Below are positions 49,150-59,389 of a DNA stretch of 64,000 nucleotides, one piece after another. Source of the stretch: Blasia pusilla (lineage: Eukaryota; Marchantiophyta; Marchantiopsida; Blasiales). The translations under genes were made by a program, and so were the position numbers. Within the stretch, counting starts at the first letter, position 1. The number at the start of each line of letters is the position of its first letter. Under the pieces are notes generated by a model. It ran no database searches. It was not told the DNA's origin and saw nothing but the letters and a program-made list of their open reading frames with translations. The stretch spans positions 51,956,001 to 52,020,000 of the forward strand of contig CM114271.1 in assembly GCA_050084515.1 (NCBI GenBank). Reading direction: 5' to 3'.

Positions 49150-50590
49150 CTACTCCAATTGATCGATGCGTGAGAGAAGTGCCGGCTCTGGTGCTCCTGC
49201 TCCATCTCCTCTGGCTGGTGGTGGTTCTCTACCACCACGTCCATGAAGAACTCCTTGACCTCCTCCAGGACGACCGTCCCCAGGCCCTCGGCCTACCTCT
49301 GGACGTGCCCCTCGGCGAAGGTCAAAACATCTATCCCTAGTGTGACCATATCTGTGGCAATGGTCACACTGGTGTTGTGGTGGGGCCATCCTCTGTGGCT
49401 CCTGAGCAATCGGAGGCGCAGGTGGTCCTCTCCCATGCAGTGGGCAGTCTCTCTGCCTATGGGCCCCTCCACACATCCAACAAGACCACATCGGTCCCTG
49501 CTGGGCAACATATGTAGGTGCGGGTTGTTGCTTCATAGGCTCACGGTACCCGCCCTGCTCTCTAGGCACACAGGCCCGCTCCCATGGTACTGGTGCTCGC
49601 TGTGGCACCTGTGGGGTCACCGTCGCTCGTGGACCCGTTGACTCTCGAGAAAATCCGGTCACTACCTGCTCCTCACTCATGTTGAGCTCAATACGCTCAG
49701 ACAACTCAAAGACCACCTTCAATGTGGGCTTTGCTGTGTGAATCAGCACCGCATCTCGGACTCTCCTCCGTAGTTCTCGATCCCGAACCCCGTACCAAAA
49801 CTAGACTGACTGCGCCTCAGTCACTCCAAACGTAGCAATGATCAGCCTCCTCATGCGTGTGAATGCCTCTCTCAGACTCTCACCCGATCGTCGCTGAAAA
49901 TCCTGTAGACTCTTCAGCTTGTCGGTGCGTACGCCCTGGTAGGTCTTCACCAACTATCGGAAGAACTCCACTGTGGGGCTGAAGCTGGGTGGCCCTCTAC
50001 CACCAGAGGTCTCTGCCACATCGCCTGTCTCACTGCCCTCCTCTCCGTCTAGTCACCGGGCTGATGGTGTGGGTCTCTCACAATCCCATCATATGCCTCG
50101 CGACCACTAGTGGAAACATACCCTGGAGCCCAATACATCCTCCAAGCATCGATCTCTATTGAATATAGTGATCGAAACTCTTTGGAGGACCCTCCAAGTG
50201 CTGGAACAACCCCTTCCATGTCATGAAAGGGTTGAACCGTGTTGCGGTCCGTATCTCCTGGAAGTCGCACCATGTGTCGAACTCCTGGATAAAATCATCT
50301 AAGTCCATGGTGCCCACTGCACCCGAGAAATGACGCATGCCCCGATGGCCCATGTCGTCCATCTCTTGCCAAGTACTATTGTCTGTGTCTGTGATCTCGT
50401 CACCAGACCCAGTGTCCAGTGATGACGATCCAGCCACGGATGGATGTCGAGGTAGCTCCTCACAAGTAACCCCACAGTATCTCACTCCACTCCGTGTCAC
50501 ACCACTACTACTGCTCGCACTACCCCGTTCTTCCGAGCCCGTGGAAGAACGCCGTGATGACAAACCCTGTCTCACCCGCTCAAGCACTCA
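49150..50590 (-). pseudogene. Gypsy gag with two zinc knuckles
   Basis: The N-terminal part (50587-50156) is Ser-rich and then has the gag core MDLDDFIQEFDTWCDF and MTWKGLFQHLEGPP. Frame changes near 50200 and 49800 and a stop interrupt it. The C-terminal part (49749-49150) ends with CWMCGGAHRQRDC (a CCHC variant) and CDHCHRYGHTRDRC (CX2CX4HX4C), followed by a Gly/Arg/Pro-rich tail. Gag forms the virus-like particle and the knuckles bind the element RNA. It stands downstream of the LTR, as expected for an internal region start. Confidence 0.85.
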
Positions 50591-51105
50591 GACTCACCTA
50601 GAGTCTCCCAAACGCCTCACTAGCTCATCTATGCTAACATCAATCCCGTGATGACATACCCGGCCTCATGCACGCTCAACACTCGGGCTCACCATGAGCC
50701 TCCCAACTGACTCACCTAACCTAGCGACACTCTCTCGGGTCATACACGCGACCCCTACATGGCAACCGTCGTATATCCACCAACATGCTACACATGAAAA
50801 GAATCTACACTCGTCACCAACACTGCACCGATCTAGCACCAGCTATTACCCGATACCCAGCACTCTCAATCACACACGATAAGTGCGGGAAAAGGGACTC
50901 GAATGGATAACCTGATCACGCCCTCCAACCTGCTGCACCGTCAACATGCACTCCTCCACATGATATGACAATCTCCGCAACACAACACTCTCCTCGACCA
51001 ACACATCGATCCTCCCTTCAACAGATGCGGACAACCCGTCGGCATCATGCACACTACCCCTCCATCGTCAACTCTCGCAACACCCTGTCGCGCCCCAAAA
51101 CATCA
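50591..51105 (-). other. Gypsy leader between LTR and gag
   Basis: This untranslated stretch lies between the likely LTR end (51106) and the first gag methionine codon. I looked for the initiator-Met primer-binding sequence TGGTATCAGAGC just past the LTR end and did not find it. The alternative LTR end at 51086 (GGGGCGCGACA) would move the site slightly. No gene is visible. Confidence 0.5.
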
Positions 51106-51904
51106 TGTCACGCCCGCTGTCCAACTATGTCGGTCACTCACGACGTCAACATCCTCCCTGCCCCCACGTTGCCCATGCGCAACCGCGTTTGCTGGACCGA
51201 CCTCGTCCGTCCTACCACGTTTACCCTACCCCTACCACGTTGCCCATGTGCAACCACGTTGCCCTCCGGTCCGTATCCCTATGGTTTAGGGTCTGCGCCC
51301 GTCGCCGCCCGTCCGTCGCCCGTCGCCCGTTGCCGCCCGTGTCCCCCCGTTGCTGCCCGTCTCCGCCTGTCGGCTCCCGTCCGTCGCCCGTCGCCCGCCG
51401 CGCCCTAACCCTAGACCGGCCGCGACCTAGCTAGCCATCTTTACTTAACAGCCCCCTGACGGCTGCAAGACCCAAACCTTCTTTTCTTCTCTCTCTCGAC
51501 ACCCTCACTTGCGTACACCCGACGCGCACTCCGTACTACACTCTGCCGTTGTCCCCAATCCCTGTGCACCAACAAAATATGAGAAAAATGGACAGCGCTT
51601 CCGCGTACGGCCTTCCAAACAGAAAAATGAAAAACACCCGCAACACACGCGTCTCTTGGGGCTCCCGACCAAGGCAACTCGCTTGCCTACCTGCAAGGCT
51701 CCTTCCCACCGGCCCCTAACATCTTTCTCATGTAAAAATAAAGAGAAGTCAAAACGGCACACCCGGCCTAAAACTCCACTCCTCAATCTACACCGGCATA
51801 TCGAGCCTCGTCCACCCTGTGCTATCAAGGAATCCGGACGCTAGCACCCTAGTCCTAGCTCACACACATACAAGGGAGATGCTCCAACGGCCCAACATGA
51901 GAAA

Positions 51905-51924
51905 GATGGCTTAGGAAAGCCATC
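51905..51924 (-). promoter_or_regulatory. Conserved hairpin downstream of the LTR TATA box
   Basis: GATGGCTT and AAGCCATC form a perfect 8-bp stem with a 4-nt loop. The same stem is intact at 9149-9168 with a different loop base. It begins about 10 bp past the TATA box, close to where transcription should start. Confidence 0.6.
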
Positions 51925-51932
51925 TTCCTCTC

Positions 51933-51939
51933 TTATATA
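51933..51939 (-). promoter_or_regulatory. TATA box of the gypsy LTR
   Basis: CTATATAAGAG on the minus strand, about 275 bp into the LTR. The degraded copy has CTATAAG at 9133. Confidence 0.6.
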
Positions 51940-51988
51940 GGGTTGGGAAGAGCCAAAAAGCTCTTACCCTAAAAATAGCCCTCCCCTT

Positions 51989-52012
51989 GGTAACCTACGC
52001 GCATAGGTTACC
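51989..52012. promoter_or_regulatory. 24-bp near-palindrome upstream of the LTR TATA box
   Basis: GGTAACCTA and TAGGTTACC flank a CGCGCA-type centre, with CCCC/GGGG pairs extending it outward. It lies about 50 bp upstream of the TATA box in U3. The matching place in the 8850-9335 copy is eroded (AGTACCTTGTGCATGCAAG). A dimeric transcription-factor site is plausible but unproven. Confidence 0.45.
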
Positions 52013-52201
52013 AGGGGCGGGTGACCTGGTCAACAAGTCATCCGGCTGTAAAAGACCTCAACATGAAAGTTGTCAGAAACAAAGTTCCTGACACAATGGA
52101 CCTATCTTCAACCTCATCCGACACCGTGGGACAAAGTTACGCTCAAGATAGTCCGCTGGCTCCTACGCCCTATCCACGATAGATCTCGGCCTATCGGCTA
52201 C

Positions 52202-52330
52202 TCAGATGTGACAAACATCATTGGTGGAAGAGGAAGTAGCCTCTCTTGAATCCTCCTCCTCATATGGGAATGGCTCCGTCCATGACACATAGTGTGGGTC
52301 ATAGTAGAGTCGCCATGCCTCACTCTCTTG
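52202..52330 (-). pseudogene. Possible gypsy pol C-terminal tail
   Basis: A minus-strand frame reads EAWRLYYDPHYVSWTEPFPY, then an acidic Glu/Ser-rich tail, and stops with TGA at 52202-52204, about 10 bp inside the LTR. A reading frame ending at the start of an LTR is what a pol 3' end looks like. I have no conserved domain to prove it, and a gag-like AW..YWAPGYV motif near 50130 is vaguely similar. Confidence 0.35.
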
Positions 52331-54392
52331 GGATGACCGTTGACAGTGACTATGAGCGTGGCGGTTGGTTTAGGGCTTGAACAATTTAACCCTTAAAATT
52401 TCCTAGCAATGGAAGTTTTGCAAGATTGACCATAACTTTTTTTTCTCGCAACTCCAAATTGTGCACTCTCTATTGCACAACATGCACAGCGTCACGATCT
52501 ATGAATGTTTAAAAAGATATTTTGAATTGGACATTTGAGTAAAAATTGACAGGGAATGTCGTAAAGCCCGACATCTCTTTCTCCTACATAAAATTTGGCA
52601 TCGCTTCCGTGCTGATTTCTCCCCAAAAAAATGTAAAACCTATGAAAACACAAATCAACAAGTTACATGGTGCTCTTGAGAGCACTGGAATGGGGAAATT
52701 TTGCCCCATACTCAACCCCTATTAAAAATTGGGCAGCGCTTCAGCGCGCCACTCTTTCACACGAAAAATCGGTAAAGGAAACATAAAAAATGAGCGGCTC
52801 TAGGTCCGTTGAGCACTCCCATGAACCGCTGAATAGGGAATACAACCCCCAACATGCAAAACCAACAAGTGACCAATGAGCTTTCCCATGAAGCTCTCTC
52901 ACTCATCTCATTCTCTTTTTGTAAATCAAGATCCAATCCCTCTCAACACCATAACTCTCAAATGTGTGCACTCTCACATGTCTCTCTCAATGTCAAACCA
53001 AACCCACTCTCCTAATGAGAGGTTTGGGTTACACACACAAGAAAAACAAGACCATAACTCCGCCGCCTCATGCCAAGAGGTTCAACAAAGAGATAACGAG
53101 CTCTCAAGCTCTCTCATCTTGAGGGATACCCCTCCCCTCTCCCAAGCTCTCTCCATGGCAACCTCTACTCCGAAGTCAGCTCCTTGGCTTTTGACCTGAT
53201 GTAGGAGATCAAGGGCCACTTACCAAAAATATAAAGTCGACCATATACTCAAAATGGTTTTTACCTAAAATAGTAGGTTCCTCAGTATGGCTCCAAATGA
53301 GCCGAAACGAAGGGGAAACCTACTCTCTCAGGTTTTCCGGGGCCTCAACATATTATCCTCGTCCTCCTGAGCCTTTCCTCCCTTCCTCGCAAAGGCGCTC
53401 TATTAGATCTCACCGATCTATCCTAAAAGACGTGACAAAGGGAAAATCTAGTTTATAGCTACGCTTCTGGGATTCTTTGCAATGTCGTTGCTTCAACGAG
53501 AAATCCTCACCCACGCCTAAAGTGAAGCACCAAAAGCTCCATAATTCCCAAGAAGAAAAATGAGCTCCGTCATTTCTCAGTCAATTGTGATGCTTTGAAC
53601 CGCGGCATTCATCCTCTCAATTCTCGAGACCCGCCAAGTAATTGAAGACTTTGGCCATTCTTGAAGAATCTCTGAGGCTCAGTACCCTCCAATCATCCCC
53701 TGACATGCTCTCTCATTCCACACTCGAATTCATTGCAAACGATTTGCTCATTGGCGTCTTAGATTTGGAGGTGCGGAGGAGGTGCTGGCGTGGACATGGG
53801 GACAACTTCAGAGTGTTTTGGAATTTTTGCCTTCTTTTTAATTCACATGGTCGCTACGTAAATCTTGGGAACTATGCACACAATCCTTACTAGGGCTCGC
53901 TTTGATGCGATGTCCAATTATGAGGATGATGGAGCAACTCACGTGGTGTTTTCTGGATCTCATTGCTGGAGGATTGCTTGTGCAATGATCCAGTTTTGTT
54001 CGACGAGTGTCGTTGCTTCGTCACATTGAGATCGCAACATCTACAATCAATGAAACTCGAACATTGGAAGATGTCAGTGATTCAATTCTCTTTCGCAATG
54101 CAACGACAAGCTCTACGGATCATAAGTTGTTCATGGTCAGGATCTGATACTTAGAACAACATCACGATAATCAATAATGGTGGACGTCCTACTTGTGGAT
54201 GCCGTAGATACACCCTAACCTAGTACTACAAGGATTGTCATCAAATCTTGAAAGAAAAATGCATCTCGTTTGTCAATCTCAATCTCTCAATGGATCAGAT
54301 CTAGTGACATTATGGTTAGTTAGTTACGATGACTCCAGAAAGAGGTTTCCATAATTCAAATCTGAGAGTTGCTCTGACGCTGCACCAATCCA
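52331..54392. other. No supported gene
   Basis: An open frame of 107 codons at 52876-53199 is Ser/His/Thr-rich and matches nothing known. The other frames are shorter. Transposon leader or diverged gag of the plus-strand element may be hidden in 53900-54390, but I cannot show it. Confidence 0.45.
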
Positions 54393-54960
54393 TTGCAAGG
54401 CAGCAGAGTCAAAGGAAATAGCAGTGTTCATGTGCATGCCATAGAGACCTGCGCCTTCATATGCGGCTCAACAGAAGTCGCCTACGATTACTTGTTGGTC
54501 ATGTGGTGGAGCCCATCATCAGCGCGATTACACTCGTCATGGTCATGGACGTGTGCGTCAACATGGAGGAGGAGATAGTGATGCACCAAGAGGTTATCAT
54601 TGTAACTATTGTCAGAGGTATAGTCACACACGTGCCAATTGTTTCAGTTTATGCCCTGAGTTACATCCGGAATGAGGACCAAAGAGGGCGCCAAAGCAAG
54701 TAGCCGGTCGAGGTGGGCCTAGATTTCGTGCACTAGGTGGTCATGTTGGAGGATGAGGAGCTAGAGTTTCCCGAAAAAATGGTGGAGTTGCCCATGGGGG
54801 AGGTAGAGTCCCACCACTTATACGCGTCGAGGGAAACGCCGGGCGTGAGGCTGGGATGGGTGCTCAGATACATCAGCTACAGGAGCAGATTGCCACTATG
54901 GCATTGAGGTTACCTGATATCGGATCCATGACATCGATATCATATGGAGCAACTAGAGAT
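54393..54960 (+). pseudogene. Gag C-terminal part (zinc knuckles)
   Basis: PSYAAQQ (about 54450) matches PTYVAQQ of the minus-strand gag. The first knuckle reads CWSCGGAHHQRDY, with its last cysteine changed to tyrosine. The second, CNYCQRYSHTRANC (about 54600-54640), is intact CX2CX4HX4C. A TGA at about 54672 and frame changes follow, then a Gly/Arg-rich tail to IHQLQEQIATMALRL (about 54870-54915). The N-terminal half of gag is absent. Confidence 0.75.
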
Positions 54961-55259
54961 ATGGAAGATCTTGGATGGATGTGGTTGCACAGATGGAGGC
55001 CGCCGTAGTTGTGACGCAGGGAGCAGCTACAAAGTTGGATCCACAACAAGGGGAAGCCGGGAAACAAACCAGGCTTCCTCAGTCTGTCACGATGTCCGAG
55101 GCAATGAGGATTCCATCGATGGGTCCTGATCAAAGTTCCCGAAGAGTTGTTGATGTTGTTGGTGTGCAAACACGGAGGGCGATGGGAGCAGCGAGTGCAA
55201 CGACCTCTATTGCTGATGCTCATGAGGGGCATGTGTCAAGCACATTGTTGTGTACCGCG

Positions 55260-55890
55260 CTCCTTTATTTTCTGCTTCCAATGTTATTAGGTTATTAGGT
55301 ATGCCCACCAAGACTTTTTGGCTGGCTGCTACGCTATGAGCGTGGAGTTGGAGTTCCTACATCACGTTCAAAGGTGATTGCAGAGGAGGTGATGGACCTG
55401 CCCTTGGAATGGATGATCCGGCCGTCCACATCAGATTTATGGCACGCTATGGCTACTAGGATGGCGGAGATGCCGGCTAGACCCGCGATAGAGCGTGCCA
55501 TGGCTTATCTTGGTGTTTTGTTGCTCGATAACTGGGAGAGGTCTTCCAGTTGGCAAGTCTAGGAGGTAGAGCTATTAGTCCGTAGCCCGTCTTGTTGGAT
55601 TCAAGAGCGCAACCCTTGATGTTGGGGAAAATGTCATTCTGAGGATTGGGCCTGACGAGAGCCCATGTGGAGCGTTGTCCATTTTGGATACTGACATCCT
55701 TGGTCGGAGCAAGTACCACCCAATATGTCATCTGACAAGAGGTCGTGGTGAGGATTCTCCCGAGACATCGTAAAGATGAGTCCGTGGTGCGAGCCAAGGC
55801 GATAGTGACTGATGTAGAGTCCTACGACGTCTTGGTTGGTGGAGCAGTGTTACACCCGATGGGGTTTTCCCTGGATTACTAGGAGGAGTC
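55260..55890 (+). pseudogene. Gypsy retropepsin (aspartic protease), inactive
   Basis: The pre-protease block MPARPAIERAM (about 55467-55500) leads to the active-site region LDSRAQPLMLGK (about 55595-55630). The family has DSGAQP, so the essential glycine is arginine here. Later VTDVESYDVLVGGAVLHPMG (about 55810-55868) is the C-terminal hydrophobic core (canonical YDILVG). Frame changes separate the pieces. An active copy would cleave the Gag-Pol polyprotein. Confidence 0.7.
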
Positions 55891-55987
55891 AGCGTCCTAT
55901 AGACCAGGATGGTTGTTAAGTGATGGGCCTCTTAGCTCATTACCCATTTGATTCACATGTGCAATGATCGAGTGACGGCCAAGAGAG

Positions 55988-57310
55988 ATGGCGACCTTAG
56001 CATCATTTAGTAGCGCCATCACTTGGTCTATTGATTTGACTGAGGAACATGTTCATACAGAGGATACGCTTGTTCTTGACATTTCTATGGAGAGAAGTGT
56101 CATGATCGCCGCATCAATCCCTGGAGAAGAGGTGCCGCTTTGGGGCTCGACTAAGGAGCTTCGACGCTTAGACCCTAAGCATGTGCTGACCGGGTGGAGC
56201 GAGACGTTTGCACCAGAGCGTGACGGATCAAAGGAACCTGAGGTAGTCAAGAGTGCTATGATTACGCTCTTGGACACCACACCCATTGTGTGGCGCATCC
56301 CAAAGGAGGGTATTTGGATGTTGGATCTCTTTGGAGGGATCAACATTGGGTTAGCGGCCGTTTTGCACGCTAGAGTGCGCGTGCAACACTACCTGTATGT
56401 GGAGATTGATGATGGTGCGAGGCGCGCTTCACTCACCATATGGTGCAATTACGCCTCCGTTTTCCCGACTTGTTGTCTACGTCAGCCATTTAGGGTTACC
56501 AGAGCTCCCTACCGAGGGACATTTCATTGTTGGGGGCGCAGGACTTGGAGCGTGTAGGGACCATAGACTTGGTCATTGTTGTTTGGCCATGTCATGGCCA
56601 ATTGAGTGCTGGACGGGATAGAGGATTAGTTGACTCTCGGTCAAGGTTGTTTTGGGAGATGATGCGGATCTTGTGACACTTGCATGAGCATCAATCTCGT
56701 CCTCCAACATACATTCTAGAGAATGTGCCAATTTTGGGCAATTCGAGGTACCGTGTGGTGAGAAGTGCACATCAGGTACGCTCATGGAATCAGCCTGACA
56801 GTTTTGTTGGATACGGCGAGTGTGGGATCACGAGCACATCGCCCGCATCTTTGGTGGACCAACTTGGTGCCACATGAGGTGTTGCGGAGGGTTTATGCGA
56901 GAGTGGAGCGTCCCTCTGAGTTGTTGGTGGATTCAATATTGGATCCGGGTTGTCGATGACAAGCAGTGATGCACAATGATCGACCGTCGTTGACTGTGGT
57001 CAATGGGATTGGCATGCCACGAGCAGCATTTAACACATTGGTAAGTTTTCCGCTTCTTATGCATTCAAGGAGGCCGGACCTGGCTTGGTTTGGGATGACC
57101 AGGTATAGAGGTTGGTGGAGCCCAATGCCAATGAGCGAGAGCAAGCGATGGGATTTCCACAAGAGTGACGGCAGTATTGTCACTATCAGAGGCATCATGA
57201 GCGTCATGTCTTGGGTCAGGCCCATGATCCTCCGGACCCGGGAACCCCATCCACAGGCGATGGACCTGAACTGCTTAACATGGATTTTTAACTTAGGAGT
57301 AGTTGACTAG
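55988..57310 (+). pseudogene. C5-cytosine DNA methyltransferase domain in a gypsy element
   Basis: Frame 55988-56557 has about 110 residues of unassigned linker and then motif I, MLDLFGGINIGLAAVL (56318-56365), the S-adenosylmethionine site. A frame change follows. The next frame gives LPRDISLL and motif IV, DLVIVVWPCHGQLSAG (56566-56613), with the catalytic Cys codon at 56590, then GLVDSRSRLFWEMMRIL and motif VI, YILENVPIL (ENV at 56719-56727). In a third frame, GSRAHRPHLWWTNL (56825-56866) fits motif VIII. NEREQAMGFP (57130-57159) fits motif IX, and AMDLNCLTWIF (57257-57289) has the place of motif X. The order I-IV-VI-VIII-IX-X over about 1 kb is that of a complete catalytic domain without a long target-recognition insert. 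At least three frame changes and two stops make it dead. It lies between protease and RT. DNMT-type domains inside retrotransposons are known but rare. Confidence 0.85.
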
Positions 57311-57600
57311 CGTCGTTTGAGGATGCGACAGATCATTGCTCTTGCGTTGGTGAGCCCTATGCCTACCAAGAGGGTTGAGGCAGTGGCCGGGGGCAAGATC
57401 CGACGAGATCAACACACCAGAGGTGATCAGGAGAGACACACTTGGACTTCTTGGGATGTTTTGCACATACGCCAGGAGATGGTGGCCACATCATTGAGCG
57501 TGGTTCCAAGTACCGCACGTGAAGATGAGAGTTCTCTTGTCGAGAGGGGGTTGCACCATAGCAACCACCTACACCCACATCAAAGAGTCCTACTGTAGTC

Positions 57601-59096
57601 ATGATGGAGACTTGGAAGCCAGATATGGGCCCTAAGTTGACAGGAAGAGAGCGGCGCCGGATTCACAAGTTCCTTAGGAGTTATAGGAGCTTTTTTGCAT
57701 TTAGTATGCATGATTTGGTTACGTTGAAGGTTCCAGGGATCCGCATTGAGTTGTCGGGTGACACGCGTGACTTCCGATGACCCTACAGGTATAGTAATAT
57801 GGAAAGGGCTCTGATTCAGAGTAGGAGCTAGGACTTGGTTGGAGCTTAACTAGTGGAGATGTCGCATGGAGAAAAAACATATGCCATTGTCATGCCCGCC
57901 AAGAAGGATGTGCATGAAAACTGGATGGATAGACGGATGTGTGGAGATTACCGACCTATCAATTGGCAGACAAAGTCCAATAGGTATGTCATGCCTACCC
58001 CTGAGGAGAGCTTTGATGCGATTGGGCATGCAAAGGTCTTTAGTTCATTGGATTTGCAAGCCGAATACCATCAACTGCCTATCAAATTGGAGGACAGGCA
58101 GAATATGATATTTTGGGCCATCGATCCTCATGGGAAGGATTGTTTGTACTAGTGGCGGTTCTTACCATTTGGGTTAAAGAATGCCCTGGCTGAGTTTCAG
58201 AGGGTCGTGGATAGGATCTTGGCAAGTATGGATTTTCCTATGTGTTATATTGATGACATCATAGTCTTTAGCACCGCGGTTGAGGAGCATGAGCGACATC
58301 TAGAGGAGGTGTTTCGACAATTGCAGTTACATGGACTAAAGCTACATCCAGGCAAGTGCAAGTTCTTCTGCGACCAGATTGAGTACCTGGGTCATACGAT
58401 ATACCCAGGGGGCCTTGGTGTGCAACAAACAAAGGTAGAGGCTATTTCACAAATTCCATGCCCTACAGATGTGAGTCGGGTTTGTGCATTGATGGGATTA
58501 GCAAACTTCTATCGAAAATACGTCAAGAGTTTCACTTCGATTGCGAAGCCGCTTACCTTGGTGACCAAGGTGGATCAGGAGTGGCACTGGGAGGATGAGC
58601 AGGAGACATCATTTCAGGTGCTCAAGGAGATATTGACGTTCGCGCCCATATTGAGGAGATCGATCAGGGGGTGTCCTTTCCAATTGCATACCGATTGGAG
58701 CATGTCAGGGCTTGGAGCCGTGCTCACCCAACATGACAATGATGGTAGAGAGTTCGTGGTGGCCTACGCTAGTCGCTCGAATAAAGTTGTAGAGGCGAAG
58801 TATTGCTCATATGAGGGTGAGTGCTTGGTTGGAGCATGGGTTGTTATCTATTCGGAAATCCCTTTACCATCATTACTGATCATCAGCCAGTTAAGTGGAT
58901 GATGGAGTCTGACAAGCTTATAGGGAAGCTTGTGAGATGGGCTCTTTTGTTGCATGAGTGTGACTTCCAGGTGGTGCATAGACATGAGACGCTCAACCAG
59001 GATGCAGATGGTTTAAGTCGTAACCCATGCGCGAGCCAGCGAGATGCGACTGGAGCTCGTTGGCATGATGAGAGTGATGAGGAGTTGGTGTCATGA
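57601..59096 (+). pseudogene. Gypsy reverse transcriptase and RNase H
   Basis: From ATG 57601 one frame runs to about 58850, broken by stops near 57778, 57829, 57847 and 58150. Landmarks are MCGDYRPIN (about 57938), AKVFSSLDLQAEYHQLPI (about 58030-58085), LPFGLKNA..FQR, the catalytic YIDDII (58246-58263; family YxDD), HPGKCKFF..EYLGH (about 58345-58395), and the connection FYRKYVKSFT..KPLT. RNase H has LHTDWSMSGLGAVLTQ (58684-58731) and YASRSN...Y..YEGECL. A frameshift near 58850 moves to FTIITDHQPVKWM (about 58864) and the end DADGLSRNP (about 59000-59028). Confidence 0.92.
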
Positions 59097-59389
59097 TGGC
59101 ATGCGTCAGCCTATTTGGGCTTGTTGGCTATGGAGAGCCAAATTGCTGAGACTTCATGGCGAGGTTTGATGGAGAGTCCTTAGATCTAGAGGCTGATGAG
59201 GAGACGAAAAGTGTCCGAGATATTCACGACAATGGAGTGGTCTTGGAGTACCTGCGTACTGGCAGCGTCGCGAGCATAGTGGGTGCTAGAGAGGGGGGTC
59301 GGATCCTACAGTGAGCCAGACGGTTCCGATGGGAGGGGACTCATGTTTTGCGAGTGTGGGAGGATGGTAGAGTGCATGTAGTGCCTCAT

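Larger units (their letters stand above)
51106..52213 (-). mobile_element. Ty3/gypsy LTR (about 1.1 kb, minus orientation)
   Basis: On the minus strand it starts TGTCACATCTGAG (52213) and ends GGGCGTGACA (51106), giving the terminal inverted repeat TGTCAC...GTGACA with TG/CA ends. It contains a 24-bp near-palindrome (51989-52012), a TATATAA box (51933-51939) and a hairpin right behind it (51905-51924). Towards its 3' end is a GC-rich part with a 71-bp direct repeat (51166 and 51237) and CGTCGCC-type simple repeats (51296-51400). The remnant at 8850-9335 confirms it as a repeated unit. The 3' end could instead be 51086. Confidence 0.75.
47832..52330 (-). mobile_element. Ty3/gypsy remains, minus strand
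   Basis: Read on the minus strand, a possible pol tail (52330-52202) runs into an LTR (52213-51106), then a leader, gag (50590-49150) and a pre-protease region (49045-48440). After a break near 48435 come a short family segment (48432-48305) and a second, partial gag (48260-47832). The gag and pre-protease parts have clear relatives in the plus-strand copy at 54393-59990. No RT, RNase H, integrase or methyltransferase is present on this strand. The order suggests at least two copies joined by deletion or unequal exchange. Confidence 0.8.

Noticed and set aside
50591-51105. tRNA-Met primer-binding site after the LTR
   Set aside because: I searched for TGGTATCAGAGC-like sequence on the minus strand and did not find it.
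50965-51434. Plus-strand Pro/Arg/Cys-rich open frames
   Set aside because: They cross the GC-rich 3' part of the LTR and its simple repeats and have no domain.
52876-53199. Plus-strand open frame of 107 codons, Ser/His-rich
   Set aside because: No recognisable domain, no neighbours in a gene model, and low complexity.
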